A DNA stretch of 64,000 bases from Metellina segmentata (GCA_947359465.1 OX375876.1:119655444-119719443), one strand, 5' to 3'; counted from the stretch's first letter, positions 1 through 12,199 are shown. Notes: generated by a model from the letters alone, not told the origin. Made by a program: numbers and translations.

Positions 1-207
1 AAAATTGCAAATAATCCAAAATCTGGAATGGCCGAGGTTTGGAGGATTTAAAATTTTGGACTTTGTACTGTATACATATAAAGGATAAAAAATTACATCA
101 TACATTTCGTAATATAATAGCAATTTATCATATTCTTAGTCTCTTTACATAAATGATTCAAAAATCAATAACACGATTTCCGAAAGTCATTAGACTTGTG
201 AAATGCC

Positions 208-318
208 AAAATCTGTAACCTACAGGAAAGCGATGTCTAAAATCTGTAACCTACAGGAAAGCGATGTCTAAAATCCGTAAACTACAGGAAAGCAATGTCA
301 TAAATCTGTTACCTACAG
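208..318. repeat. 31-bp tandem repeat, about 3.5 copies
   Basis: The phrase AAAATCTGTAACCTACAGG recurs at 208, 239, 270 and 301 with an exact 31-base step. The first two copies are identical. The third and fourth carry a few substitutions. No gene is associated with it. Confidence 0.9.
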
Positions 319-468
319 ATCTTGAAATTTATCTTTTAATTAGTAATTTTGAAGAACAGTGCCTGTCTTTGAAGGGTTGTATATTGTATTCTAGGCCTAT
401 AAACAATAGAAAAAAAAGTATTCATGTTAAATTTCAAAATTTTAAAAAGTTGCTCATAGTGAACATTT

Positions 469-1454
469 ACTGCCGTATTCACAAGCTCGAGTTAACTCGA
501 GGATCAACGATAATCCCCGAGTTATCGAATAAACCGTATTTGCAAGGCCTGATCCGTGGTTTAAACTGCACTTTCGGTGTTACATTTTGATCCTCCGAAA
601 TCGGCGAGTAAACTCGCGAGTTATATCTAACGCATGCGCAGTACTATCTTTTTGCGAAGAAACAAAATGGATGACACATTTTATTCTATGCTCAGTTACA
701 GTATTCTTGCGACGACTGGACTGGATCTGTCATTACGGAATACGTCCTGCATAGCAGCTCATCTCCTCATCATAATATTGCTTAATGGAAAAATTTAAAA
801 CATAATTTTATTGAAATACAAAATAAAAATGGAAATAAAGGTAGCTGCGTAAACGTAAAGAAGCATCTTGGCGAAACGATAGATGGCGGCACCTACGTCC
901 GCTAAGTGCGAAAGGTAGACTATGACCATGGCAGATGCAAATTCGTCGTAGAATAAAAATTATTCTGTTGATTTATTACGAATGAAAGAAAATTGACAAT
1001 GCAAGTTACTTTTCACACCACCAACACACATCCATACTGACAAGTACAAAGATAATCTGATTACATTCATTTGTCAAGACATTGTGTACAATTCTTTCTT
1101 TAAAAATTTAGGTTTCCATAAAAATCCAATTTGAAATCAAAAACCTTTGCATTTCTTTTCCCTAACACAAATTAAAATGCCGTATGCGTTCTATTGAATC
1201 ACAATTTGGAATCTATTCTACAGCGAAGTACTTGCTTGATCAGTATGAATTCAGATTCGGGAGTCGTAACCAATATAAACAATATCACGTGATCGTGAGG
1301 AGACGGTAGTAGCCAATCACAGCGAGCTGTTCATTTTAATCCTCGGATCACTTAACACCCCGTTTGAGAATACTTTCTTGATAATCCTCGAGTTAACTCT
1401 TACTCGCGGATCAACTGATCCTCCAGTTAACTCGATGTGAATATGGCCGTTAGT
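469..1454. mobile_element. MITE-like non-autonomous DNA transposon with terminal inverted repeats
   Basis: The left end reads ACTGCCGTATTCAC followed by CTCGAGTTAACTCGAGGATC. The right end, reverse-complemented, reads ACTAACGGCCATATTCAC followed by TCGAGTTAACTGGAGGATC. Inverted similarity continues inward with GAGTTAACTC and GGATCA motifs on both sides. No transposase is visible inside, so it would depend on a partner element. I could not define a clean target-site duplication, so the family is unassigned. Confidence 0.6.
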
Positions 1455-4007
1455 GTTCCCAGGTTTTGAAAATCTCCCCTTGGTAAACGCGCGACTAAAC
1501 TATCGCATGCGGGGCACGTTTACGTATCTCCGCGTGATTCATTGGATAGAGCGACAACAGAGAACCGGTTGCAACTTTTTAATCGCTGCGGTTGCTTAGT
1601 CGCAAGTGTCCGCCCTTGTATTTGAAACAATGAGTTTTATTTTTGCGATTGAAAAATCGCAAGAAATCGTAAGTGGAGACCTAGCCAAACTGTTAGCTTT
1701 CACAGCTCATCTATTGTATTCTTAAAATCGCGTGCATACTACCCTACTTTAAAATCCCGTGAGTTAAACCTCTGTACCGTCAGTTCTTTATTCAGAAAAT
1801 TGACATTAATCTGTATTATTAATACTTAATTAGAGCCGGTTTGAATCCTAATTAAGTTAAATGAACTCAGGAAGTGGCTCATCTGGGTAGCCGATCACAA
1901 TTTTTTCCACAATGGAAGTGAAAAAGAAAGCACCGGCCCTTGCGTTGCCAGATGGCAATCTACTATTTTTCAAAAGTTCTGCACAGAGCTTAATTGGAAT
2001 CTTCAGAAGGGCTTTCGTTTTTAATTAGTAGTAAATGTGAATTTATTAGTAGGGGAGTATTTATAAGCGTCGGGTTTTTAAATTTCTCAATTAATAAAAA
2101 TGAGCACGTTTTGTTCCTTATAACGGCGATGAAAAAAGCCCCGGCTAATTATCCATCCCATTCGGGAGAATTTAAACGCGTTTCAAAACTGTTCGTGGAA
2201 GGCCTTTGAAGGAAAAACCTTCTCATGTTTTAAAGGTGTTTTAATAAGTTGATGGGAGTTGGTATAAAAGATGAAAAAGAGATTATAAGGGTTAATTAGG
2301 TATTGTTTAGTATACCTAACGAAAGTTCTTACTGATGCTTGTGATATTCATCATTGCTAGGAAAAATATTTTGAGATTATTTCAGGGATTAGGAAATATT
2401 GTGGAAGAAAAGTTATCTGACTTCAAGCATAAGATTTTAAGTCTGAATATTTTTGAAATTTTTATTTACTGTCGAAACGTAGTTCACTAACTTTCTAAAT
2501 TTGTCAGTATTGTCCTTGTATGTCCTTGAAGAGACAGCAGTTAGATATGCTTGAATAAAAAACGGAAGGTAGGGTAAATAGTTTTTACATTAATATAAGT
2601 GTACCGGTAATTGACACCTTAAGAGAAATTTTCACCATTAGCGTGAATCACATCATTGATTTTGATAGGGGATCTTAACAAATTGATTTAGTTGTCAGGA
2701 TCTTAGTCTGTTTGATCTTAGTCTGTTTGCTGAAGTTAGTTAATTTGTTTTATTTTTCATAAAAAAATAGGAAATTTCTGATCGCTGATATTGCATCAGT
2801 TATAGACACTTGGAATTTTCAAAAATCCGGTATTAGACTCTCTTTTGTCCCAGTAATATACAGGGCCTATTTTATTGGACAAACTAAGAAAAAGCAATGC
2901 CAAACTAAAGCGTTTGAAACATGTATATTTTTATAGAAGGCAAATACATAAATAAGATATGAATAAAACATTGGTTCACTTTAATATTTTTTACAAATTT
3001 ATAAGATATTCTTAAGCAATTTTTACTTGAGCAGCAACCATCAACATTAAGCAAACATTAATATTTATGTACTAACATTATTTTAAACCATGAATGGAAA
3101 CAGAAAAATCGCAGACTTAAAAATAAAACAGACTGAAGTGCCTTTTCAATGCTTATGTGATTTATTAAATAATACTGGAAAAACAAACACACTTTTATAC
3201 CAATTTTTTTTTCTAACATCATCGATACTGCTTCCTGTAAGAATCTACTATGTTTAATCTTACTTCCACGAAATTTCTCTTCCTTCTAGGTTCGCCACAC
3301 GTCAAAACCACATTCAGCCATTAACAAACAGATTTTCACTTTTAAATTCTCTTATAAGCTATTGGATTCTATGCAATACTTTGTCTTTGGAAACTGGGAT
3401 TCCAACATTTGCTACTGATACTATATTTGTACTTCATTAGCATTCAGTGTCGACGGTGATCCTTTTTTCGGTGTATTGGCGATTTCCCCTTAACTTTATA
3501 CCTTAAGGTTATTCGTGGCACACCTTTTTTTAGCAGCAGTACCTATTGGGACACCATGATTGACGCAGCTAATGGCTTTCAACATATTTTCTTCAGTATA
3601 TTTACAGATTTTCAATGACTTAGGACCATGCTGCTTTTCTAAAAACAAACAATTATTAAAAATATATTTATAATAATACCTTTAATGGTCAGCAAAAAAA
3701 AGATTCTGAATTATATAAACAGAACATTACAGAAACAGAAACCATAAAGAAAAAAATGAATATTTTTTATCTATAAATCAGTATTAGACAGTTTGATGCA
3801 TCAGAAATAGATACTCATGTCTATAACTACTTACTTTGTGAAAAGAATGAAATAAAACTTCTTCCAGAAATATCATTCTTGATAAATTACTAAACCGCCA
3901 TAGGCATAGATTGAAGTCCCCCATGGATGATATCAGCGGTACAGTCCAGGAGGATACATTGACCTATCTTGTGATAGAGCCGACCAGACGGCATTGTCTA
4001 GATTTGC
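1455..4007. other. Gene-free AT-rich stretch
   Basis: There are only short open frames, none with recognisable motifs. I see no tRNA-like box, long repeat or transposase similarity. The 3900-4007 part is less AT-rich and directly precedes a SINE insertion. Confidence 0.5.
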
Positions 4008-4022
4008 TAGTGGTCATTAGGG

Positions 4023-4261
4023 TAATGCTAATGGAAATTTTAGTTAACGTCGTACTAGAGCAACACAACGGGCTATTGACGACGGTCCGGGATCAGTCCC
4101 TTAAGGGAAAGATCCGAGGACAAAACCTCGTAATTTTGAACCACGGTCAGATGACGAAGCAACACCTGAGCTGGCACCCCACTCTCCAAACTTCCACACC
4201 AACTCAAAGTGAGGACATTCGGTCACGATAGATTTAAGGTGCCCCAGCCGCCTCTACACCA
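4023..4261 (-). mobile_element. 5'-truncated tRNA-derived SINE with 15-bp target-site duplication
   Basis: On the minus strand this runs from the TATGGTGTAGAGGCGGC segment through the SINE body to a TTAGCATTA-type tail, but it lacks the tRNA-like head. It is flanked by perfect copies of TAGTGGTCATTAGGG at 4008-4022 and 4262-4276. That is the signature of LINE-driven target-primed insertion. The right-hand duplication includes the first bases of the hAT-like element starting at 4272, so the SINE landed on that element's boundary and is younger than it. Confidence 0.9.
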
Positions 4262-4271
4262 TAGTGGTCAT

Positions 4272-5268
4272 TAGGGATGCGACTTCGACAACAAAACATC
4301 GATATTCAAAATTAAAACGTCGATGTTGATAATACATGTGACGAAAACCATCGATGTTTTTAAACATCAGTATATTTAAACTTCTTCCACACCAATTTCA
4401 TAAAGCTGGTTTAGTAACCACAAAAATTAATGTTCGCGGGGGTGGGGATTTAATTTGTCATTTGTTATTTTATTAATTTAAAGTTATTAAGACACAAAAA
4501 AATGTTATTAAGATTTTTTTTAACGGTCAAAACAAGTTTTAAAAATTAATAAGAACAATTAACGAATTTTTTATTTTAAAAATGAATAATATAAAAGAAA
4601 ATAATATTTACAACAATTTGACATAGGTACTACCGACTATAAGTATAATTAGGTAGGTTAGGTATTATTGTTAGTTATTATTAATTATTTATCAACAAAC
4701 ATAACAAACTTTTGCTATTTATAGTTCGTAAAAAAATAAGTTTGTGACCATTCTCCACCTTAATCTTACTTCTTTTTTCACCAACGATTAGGGAAAAAAC
4801 TGTTTCCGATGGTCCCTATCACTGACAAATACTCATTTGCACGGTTATTCTTCTTAAATTTTGCTATAGTACTTTTCTCATTCAAAAGTAAAACATCGAC
4901 AACATAAAACATAGAAATCAAACAAACATCAGCTCCAATAAATCGATGGTAAATACAACAATGTTTTATAAAACATTGATGTTTTGAAAACATCGACATC
5001 GATGTCGCATCCCTACTTTTCAGATCCCTTCACCCTTGGCCACTTTGGTCTAAAAGTATGTTCAATTTAGTGATAATAAAAATTATGCTGCTGGGTCATT
5101 TTTAAAATTTTTATAGTAGTACTTTGTTTGCTTAAAAATAAATCATAGACCACGTAAAAACATCGACAAGTGTAAACATCGAAAAAAAAATGTTACAAAA
5201 ACATCGGCTCCAATACATCGATGTTAAAAACATCGATTTTTTTGTAAAACATCGATGTTGCATCCCTA
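4272..5268. mobile_element. hAT-like non-autonomous element rich in ACATCGATGT palindromes
   Basis: The ends read TAGGGATGCGAC on the left and GTTGCATCCCTA on the right. The flanking octamers GTGGTCAT and GCGGTCAC match at six of eight positions, as expected for an aged 8-bp hAT duplication. The interior is filled with ACATCGATGT(TTT) motifs, probably subterminal repeats. A second GCATCCCTA end at 5007-5015 suggests the block is a composite or nested pair. No transposase frame is visible; the 73-codon minus frame at 4778-4999 is a by-product of repeat composition. Confidence 0.65.
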
Positions 5269-5470
5269 GCGGTCACTTGCGGGGCTGTTTTTATAGCCAC
5301 TTTATTAAGGAGTTTCCAGGTATGCTCTAAATGTGACGAGGAGAGTAAATCATCAGAGCAACATCCTTTCTTGTCTACAGCTCACCAGGGAGTTTTTGAG
5401 TCGGATTCTTTGCAGTACCTTGAATTTTTTAGGGTGAGGGGATTCATGGATACCGTCTGTCGCTAGTCAG
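5269..5470. other. Spacer between two inverted hAT-like blocks
   Basis: About 200 bases of mixed composition with no recognisable gene or repeat. They separate the inverted sequences at 5020-5268 and 5471-5686. Confidence 0.4.
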
Positions 5471-6062
5471 TAGGGATGCGACATCGATGTCGATGTTTAA
5501 AAAAAAAACATCGATGTATTGGAGTCGATGTTTTTGCAACATCGATGTTTATACTTGTCGATGTTTTGTTTTTAAATGAAAAAAGTACCATTATAAAAAT
5601 TAAAAAAATAACCAAGTAGCAAAATTTTTATAATCAGCTAGTTGAACATACTTTTAGACCAAAGTGGCCAAGGGTGAAGGGTCTGAAAATAGGGATGCAA
5701 AATCGATGTAGATGTTTCCAAAACATTAATGTTTTATAAAAAACATCAATGAATCGGAGCCGATGTCACATCTCTAGTTGCTAAACCAGTTTTAAGAAAT
5801 AGGGAAAAAAGTTTAAATACACTGAATTTTATAAACATCGATGGTTTTGAGGCGTTGCATTATAAACATCGATGTTTAAATTTTGAACATTTTTTTTGCT
5901 GTCGATGATGCATCACTAGGTGCTAAACCAGTTTTAAGAAATGGGGAATAAAGTTTAAATACACTGAATTTTAAAAACATCGATGTTTTTGGAACGATGT
6001 TTTAATCAACATCGATGTTTTAATTTTGAACATCGATGTTTTGCTGTCGATGTCACATAAAT
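5471..6062. mobile_element. Inverted copies of the ACATCGATGT hAT-like family
   Basis: The block starts TAGGGATGCGACATCGATG at 5471, and a second TAGGGATGC start lies at 5690. Positions 5642-5686 are the near-perfect reverse complement of 5020-5065. Two copies of the phrase TGCTAAACCAGTTTTAAGAAA (at about 5779 and 5922) show an internal duplication. A related sequence occurs inverted near 4400. The block is therefore a mirror-image rearranged partner of the 4272-5268 element. Confidence 0.6.
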
Positions 6063-6186
6063 AGTAACAATAACAGCGTCTTTTTACCGGTACACTTAAC
6101 GTCACACACTCACGTCTTTTTGTTTCTTCACGTTTTTAACGTGGCTACGTGGGTTAACAGCAACATGTGAGCTATAGGGGCCAGTA

Positions 6187-6408
6187 GGTATTTTAATTAA
6201 CGTCGCACTGGAGCAACAAAACGGGCTATTGACGACAGTTCGGGTCAACATCGAAGGGAAAATCCTAGAACACCACCACGAAAGTTTGAACCACGGTCAG
6301 ATGACGGGTCACACTTGCGCTGGGACCCCATTATCCACATCACGCCAACGTGAGGACATTTGAGGAAATGGCAGATTTAACGTGCACCAGTCCCCTTTGC
6401 ACGCAACT
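6187..6408 (-). mobile_element. Diverged SINE copy, head missing
   Basis: The minus-strand SINE body is recognisable by CGGGCTATTGACGAC, TTTGAACCACGGTCAGATGA and CAGATTTAACGTGCACCAG in the family order. Many substitutions and small indels show it is old. No target-site duplication could be seen. Confidence 0.75.
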
Positions 6409-6419
6409 GTCTTTTATTG

Positions 6420-7885
6420 GATTAGAACAAACAACACTCCGTTTGCTAATCCGTTACTCTACCAACAAGGCTATGGCTTTCCGATGTAAGTGGCGGAGGT
6501 TGAATTCATGAAACTGCCCTACGAGAAATACCCTCATCTCCCTGTATCAGTAAAAACTTTCCTTCTGTATGTATGTCTATTTACTGGCAGAAAAAAAAAT
6601 GCTTGGTTGTTCTTGGCAGGATCAGGCACTTACCCCAACCTCTATAAAAAAACAAGCAATTACTTTGTTTTTCTTTTTCTCAAAATGCAATTTCCAATTT
6701 CTTGCTCTAATCTCAAAATAGAATAACTCAGAGTATAGATCGAATCATAATCATCAAATTTCTGATGGATGTTTTCAGAAAAGTAGATGAGAAAATCAAC
6801 TAGAATTCAATAATTAATTTAAAACTTCATACTTTTTTTTACCTTAAAAGTTTGTAATTTATTATTTAAAAAATTTTCTTGCTACCGATCATAATTACTT
6901 TGCCAAAAATGAAAATATTTGCTATATTTTCGCGTAGTAATAACTCTTTCTCTAGATAAATATTTTATCAATATTATTTCATTATTTTATGAAATTTAAA
7001 AAAATTAAGCAGTGTTAAAAAATCAGATTTTGAACACATTCCAACTCTCTCTCTCTCTCTGTTTCTAAGTACATTTTACTTTAAACCATCAATTTAATAA
7101 ATAAGCCCAAACTTTATATTTTATGGTGTTTTTGTTTGTTGTGTAAAGAAATTAATTCTAAGGAAAGGAGCATTAGAATTGTTCCCAAGGATTTTTCAAA
7201 AATAAAATGAGAAATGGAAACTTTCAAAGGGATTTATTTCATTATAAAGAAAGAGAGCAATGTAGAGTAAGAGATATACGATCGTTACAAATAATTTCAT
7301 TCGACCTTAATAAATTCCGTTGAATAAAATTCATGTATGTTATTTGAATAGGAAATTAATGAAAAATTAAAAGTAAACTGTATGTATCGTACTTTGATAA
7401 GAATATGGAGTTGAGTAAAATAAAACTATTTGAAATGCAATGAAAAATCATTCGTAGCGTTAAGTTGACCTAAAAGGTGATAATGATAGACAATTACTCG
7501 TTATGTATTAACTCAAATAGCAGTAAATTTCTGAAGAAAAAAAAAACACGTAAGTATCTATTCAAACGTGTTGAATTTCGACTTCCTGTATATATTGAAC
7601 ATATCTACAAAGACAAAAATGATTTATTAACAAAAATAACCCACATTTATAATACTTGGGAATCCTCAAATATGTCCGCAACATCTCGCAGTCAACTCAA
7701 ATACCCAAACACGGAATTCTAAATCAAATTAAAAAAGTAAACATTAATTCTGACGTGGTCAGATACCGGGTTGCAAAATTACGTTTAATTACTTTTACAT
7801 CAAAGGAAGAAATAAAAAGTCAGTTCAAACATAAATATTACAATTTAATTCCTTATTTTCCATAGAAATTGACCTCGGCTATTTG
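6420..7885. other. Gene-free stretch with a short CT microsatellite
   Basis: Very AT-rich. A (CT)8 run lies at about 7044-7060. Short frames at 6490-6726 and 7477-7722 carry no motif I recognise. Confidence 0.45.
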
Positions 7886-7889
7886 AAAA

Positions 7890-8004
7890 CAGCAAGAATT
7901 CAAAATATCTGGGTTATTTTATTTACGTTAGTTGTTGCCATTCGACGATACACAAATAACGTCGATTTCGGGTCCACGTAACGTTAGTGTTTTATTTATA
8001 TAGA
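7890..8004 (-). mobile_element. Helitron-like 5' terminal fragment
   Basis: Read on the minus strand from 8004, the sequence begins TCTATATAAATAAAAC preceded by A, then TTACGTGG, GACGTTATTTGT and GGCAACA. The same words in the same order open the element whose 5' end is at 15931. Helitrons start with TC and insert between A and T. No GC-rich 3' hairpin is found downstream, so this is a truncated copy and the inner boundary is approximate. Confidence 0.55.
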
Positions 8005-8157
8005 TTATATTTGAGAGGAAATTGCAGATGATTCAAATGGTAGTATGGAATACATACTAAAACAGCTCGCTATTTAATCGGTCTTTTCTCTCAGTTTTCA
8101 CTTAAATGACTCGATAGAACTCATCAATTGCTAGAATTGCTCACACTGGCCCTGTAT

Positions 8158-8815
8158 TAGAGTTACCAACCGTCCCGAATTGGCCGGGATTGTCCCGGAA
8201 TTTAAGTTGCTCCCCAGAATCCCGCCTGAATATCAAATTGCCCCGGAATTTCCGAGAAAGCTATCGACCCCAATATCACCTGCACTCCAAAATAGTTATT
8301 TCTATAGCACATGAATTCGTGTCCCATCAATGAACGTCCGTTTTCCCACTACTATCCAAGGACAATACTATATATGTCAGTCTGTTCAGAAAGGGACCAT
8401 CGTGAAGTAATGATCTTATAAGTTGCCTTTCAATTAATTGTATTGTATTGTATTTGAATTTTATTTTTAAGACTGATGCTGAAGACGAACACAAATTTTC
8501 ATATTCGAATTTCTTAAAATCGAATTCGAAATACTTCTCGGTTCTATTCTCGAACCACATATCTATTTTACATACGAAAATTAACATTATTACTTTTTTT
8601 TATAATAGTTTCAATGCAACATGAGGTTAGGTTTCGATTTATTATTATTACTATGTATATGAGAGAACCATCAGGCTCGTATAGTAATTAAAATAAAAAA
8701 ACATAGAAGTAATTAATACTATTTTTTAAAATTTTCTGTACACGAAAAACACTTCCTTGGAAAACTAGGTATGTTATGTTAAGTGATTATTCAGAGGAGA
8801 AAATACTGTGAAATT

Positions 8816-8861
<46 letters not shown>

Positions 8862-8922
8862 TTCTGTTTGGGGCAACATGTTCCAAGTTCCAAAATTGTA
8901 TCAGAAAATGTTGGCAACCCTA
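8158..8922. mobile_element. Possible hAT-like relic with degenerate terminal repeats
   Basis: The left end TAGAGTTACCAACC and the reverse complement of the right end, ATAGGGTTGCCAACA, resemble each other. Next to the left end is a repetitive CCCGAATTGGCCGGGATTG-type segment. No transposase remains, and a CA/TA microsatellite lies inside. The match is short, so this is a tentative call. Confidence 0.35.
8816..8862. repeat. Compound (CA)n(TA)n microsatellite
   Basis: An uninterrupted run of CA dinucleotides passes directly into TA dinucleotides. It also produces the spurious Thr-His/Ile-Tyr repeat in the overlapping short frame. Confidence 0.95.
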
Positions 8923-8929
8923 TCATCTA

Positions 8930-10200
8930 CTGACTAAACATATACCCATTGCCAATTTTGCGAAATTGGTCTGCTTTGCACCATGAGGCTCCTTTTTGAC
9001 CAATGCTTTAATTCCTTACTAAAACCCCCCAATTACTAATATTAAAAAAAAATATTTAAGGAATCGGAATTTACGTCATATTTAGTTTAATTTGGTCACA
9101 TAAATTTTCGTCACATATGTATAGTAATGACCACATTATCAAATTATCGTTAACTACTAAGATTTTTTACTGGAGGCAAGATAGTTTTTAATATAATAAA
9201 TAGTATTAAAAGAGTATAAAATGTTCTAAAATAGGGAAAGCAATAAGAATCCATTTTCAAGTATTTAAATGTCGGTGGAATAAAATTTAAATGTAAAATT
9301 ATTAATTTGCGTAACATAATTTATCAAATATTAAATTTTAAAAAAGATTAAATTAATTTGAAATAAAAACTATTAATTGATTATGTTAAAAAAATATTTT
9401 TAAATGTACAGGATGTTCTTTATTCCAGATATACTTAAGTAAAAACGAAGAAAACTGAATGAGAAAACTTTACTCTGGAATTCAATTATACCTTAAGTTT
9501 AAATATGCTAAGAAAAACGATGATTTTTGGAATATCCGTACAGTAGAAAAAAGTTAAATAAGAAACACCATGTCTGTTACGGAAACAAACAAATGATATT
9601 CCAGATGTTTTTCATCCCTTTTCGAAGTTTTAGGAATCAAATCGTTTGATTTCGTACATTTAATTTAGCGAACCCGAATATGGAATCATTAGACACAACC
9701 ATGCAGATAGAATGTTATTGATTTCTCGCAGAAATTTGATGAGTTTCCGTTTTACCGCCGGATGTAAAAACGAACTAAAAACTCTTTTCAATATAAAGAA
9801 AACACTGGAATAAGCGGTAAATCGCATTCGGTCTTGACTCAGCAGATGCTTCTTTGTTGCTCGATTTAATTAAAATCGATCGCATCGAAAAGGAAGAATC
9901 TGAAAAGTAATTTTTGCTGAAAGGCAAAAACTAATTCAAAAGCAAAAAGCACGGTTTCCCGTATCTATCGAAGGTCTAAAAACATTCGATTCTTGCTTAA
10001 TGAATGCGAGATCTACCATCTATGAAAAAACCTTAAATGGTTTGTCTTGGTTCTCAATCTAATGATCTGATCGTTGTATACACGCAAGGGCAACTTCTTG
10101 GTGATATTATTAAGTCACGACTTGACGTGAGTTGAGTTGTAAACTTTGTGAAATGCCTAGGGAGATAAATATGGTACGAATACTTTGAAACTAGCTATGT
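8930..10200. other. Gene-free AT-rich stretch
   Basis: I see no frame of interest, no tRNA-like box and no terminal repeat pair. Confidence 0.45.
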
Positions 10201-10208
10201 AGATCGTT

Positions 10209-10420
10209 GAAATAACTTCACAATGGGTTATTGGTGACGGTCCAAGATCAATCCCGAAATCGAAAGGTACAAGTGAAACACCTCGTAATTTTGAACCACG
10301 GTCTAATGACGAGATCAACTTCCGATATGGCACTTCAGTCTCTAAACTTCCACATCAAACCAACATGAAGGTATTTGACACCGCGAAAGATTTGTACAGC
10401 AGTACCCACGTAAACGACGA
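10209..10420 (-). mobile_element. Diverged SINE copy
   Basis: Minus-strand SINE body words appear in order: TGACGGTCC, GATCAATCCCG, CACCTCGTAATTTTGAACCA, then a degenerate AACTTCCACA and GTACCCACG. It shares the variant ACATTGG/ACAATGGGTTATTGG 3' region with the copy at 36645, hinting at a subfamily. Confidence 0.7.
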
Positions 10421-10613
10421 TCTATGGTTGGATAAAATCACGAATTCGACACCTTTGTGGTTGCTATTCATAACTATATCAACTGAGGCCTTAGTGAAAC
10501 AAGCAGACTCCCGTAGTATGTGTTTCAGATACTTAATTTTTTAATTTACTTATGATGATATCATTACTATATTTCATACGTTGTGTTTAAATATACAGTC
10601 AGTAACGAATATA

Positions 10614-10701
10614 TGGTCACCCTGTTATAAGGTCACCCTGATATAAGGTCATCCTGTTATAAGGTCACCCTGTTTATAAGGTCACCCCGGTTATATGGTC
10701 A
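10614..10701. repeat. 16-17-bp tandem repeat in the left Tc1 end
   Basis: Five to six copies of AAGGTCACCCTGTTAT-like units follow one another inside the left terminal region. They probably expanded from the TATGGTCA motif of the inverted repeat. Confidence 0.85.
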
Positions 10702-11022
10702 GTTTTCTAAAGTCCCGTCTAACTTAATAGGGAACATGTGTTAAAGCGCATCGCTTATATAGTCATTTTATTTTCCTGGTTATCGGTTATAGGATCGGTT
10801 TTTTCATCTTTTCAATGAGGTTATCGTGTTTTTTTGTTGTTGAAAAATAGTAATTGTTACATTTCTTGAGGCGGGGAGCAGAAAGAGGAAAAGTCCTCGA
10901 AAGATATGAATCTTCCAACGTCTTCAACGTTGATAATGCAGAATTTTTTATCGGATCTTGCCAGACAGAACTCTTTGTTTCAAAGGTGAAAAATGTGTAG
11001 GGGAAAGAAAAGAAAGGAATGC

Positions 11023-11241
11023 TTAACCGGGTGCAGTAGGCTTTGGCATTGAGCTTACCATGAATTTGGACCAAGGTACCAGTCCATACCAGGAGAAACA
11101 CCTCCAGACCATAACTCCACCTCCGCCGAACTTTACTGTGGGCACAATGCATTCTGGCTGGAGGCGTTCTCCAGTCTGACGCCAGACCCTGCCATCCGAA
11201 CGGTAGAGGGTGAACCTTGATTCGTCGCTCCAAAGAATCCG
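11023..11241 (-). pseudogene. Tc1-like transposase fragment, first catalytic Asp region
   Basis: The minus strand reads [20 protein letters not shown], then a GERLQPEC segment and [18 protein letters not shown] before a stop. WSDESRF carries the first catalytic aspartate of DD34E transposases, and the [13 protein letters not shown] segment normally follows it. A one-base shift near 11070 moves the next family motif ([15 protein letters not shown]) into the neighbouring frame. The helix-turn-helix region and the second and third catalytic residues are absent. It is non-functional. Confidence 0.85.
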
Positions 11242-11513
11242 TTTAATAGAATTGATTTTTAAAATGTTCTTAAAATTTAATTACTTATTTATGAGCACTA
11301 TATTATAATAGGTCAATACAATCCTGCCATAATTAAACAGTGTAGTATTGTTCCGTTTATATGGTCTGATTTTTCTGGACCGCTGAGCTGCTGACCATAC
11401 AACCGATACTGACTGTACTCATAATGAATGTTTACATCTATATACGCATTCCGTACCTACAAATGAAGTACAACTGCAAGAAGTACAAGAACAGCCCTTT
11501 GCGTACTTTTCTC

Positions 11514-12195
11514 TAAAGCTTTGGTTTCCTACGAAAGTGGAGCCGTTATATAACAGCCGTGATACGTCATGATACCGCGGGCATAACTAGACGGCCGTCT
11601 AAACAAAAATCCAGAGGTGTCAACTTAGACGGACAGAATACGTTGGAGAATGGGCAACACAGACGGCTGTCGTGGTTTATTTTATTTGAGAAACAAAACA
11701 AAGTGGTTTTTATTCTCTAGTTTAAAGTTTCTAACTTTGGGATCGTTGTGACGGTGGAGAGAAAATTTCAACAGATTTCAAATCAGCGTAAATTTCTACG
11801 CCAGATCGATATCAAAAACAGTTTTATTATTCAATTATTTACCATTTGATTATTTATTTATTTCTTAAGTAATTAATTATTTATTTAAAGAAAATCACAT
11901 TTAAGGTATTGATCTGGTGTCAAAGTTTCCGCAGATTTCAAATCCGTTGAAATTTTTATTCTGTGTTTAACGATCCCTATTTTACAAAAACGAATTAATC
12001 AATGGCAGTCAAAAATGTTTATTTATTTCGCTCCTCTTCGTTCGAATCGTTTGGAGCAGGAAATGAAATCTGGCCGCTACAAGAGAAAAACGATCCCCAA
12101 CTGTTTGAGAAACTGTTGAGACCCAAGTCCAACTAGAAAGACAGGCCCCGAAACTAAAATATCACGTGATCAACTTAGTCGAAGTCTTGGACTAC
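11514..12195 (+). repeat. Left arm of a 5.4-kb inverted repeat pair
   Basis: Outer bases AAAGCTTTGGTTTCCTA match the reverse complement of 16958-16974. Inner bases AGACAGGCCCCGAAACT at 12139-12155 match the reverse complement of 16759-16775 exactly. A CACGTGA and CTTAGTCGAA stretch follows in both. Order is kept, but the left arm is longer and contains extra AT-rich sequence. The arms could be the ends of one large DNA transposon, or two inverted copies of a shorter element. Confidence 0.6.
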
Positions 12196-12199
12196 GAGA

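Larger units (their letters stand above)
10594..11417 (-). mobile_element. Internally deleted Tc1-like transposon
   Basis: The outer left sequence TACAGTCAGTAACGA matches the reverse complement of the right end, TACAGTCAGTATCGG, and both continue into a TATATGGTCA/TGTATGGTCA motif. Both ends start with TA, as in Tc1/mariner insertions. The element is about 0.8 kb, roughly half the length of a complete family member. It contains only one transposase fragment. The left terminal region has expanded into a short tandem repeat. Confidence 0.75.

Noticed and set aside
208..318. CRISPR-like array because of short regular repeats
   Set aside because: Units are directly adjacent, without unique spacers, in a eukaryotic context.
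8783..8986. Frame with His-Thr and Ile-Tyr repeats
   Set aside because: It is a translation of the CA/TA microsatellite.
10787..11233. 148-residue minus-strand frame as an intact gene
   Set aside because: Its first half is out of frame with the transposase motifs and only a short middle part is genuine. It is a frame-mixed Tc1 relic.
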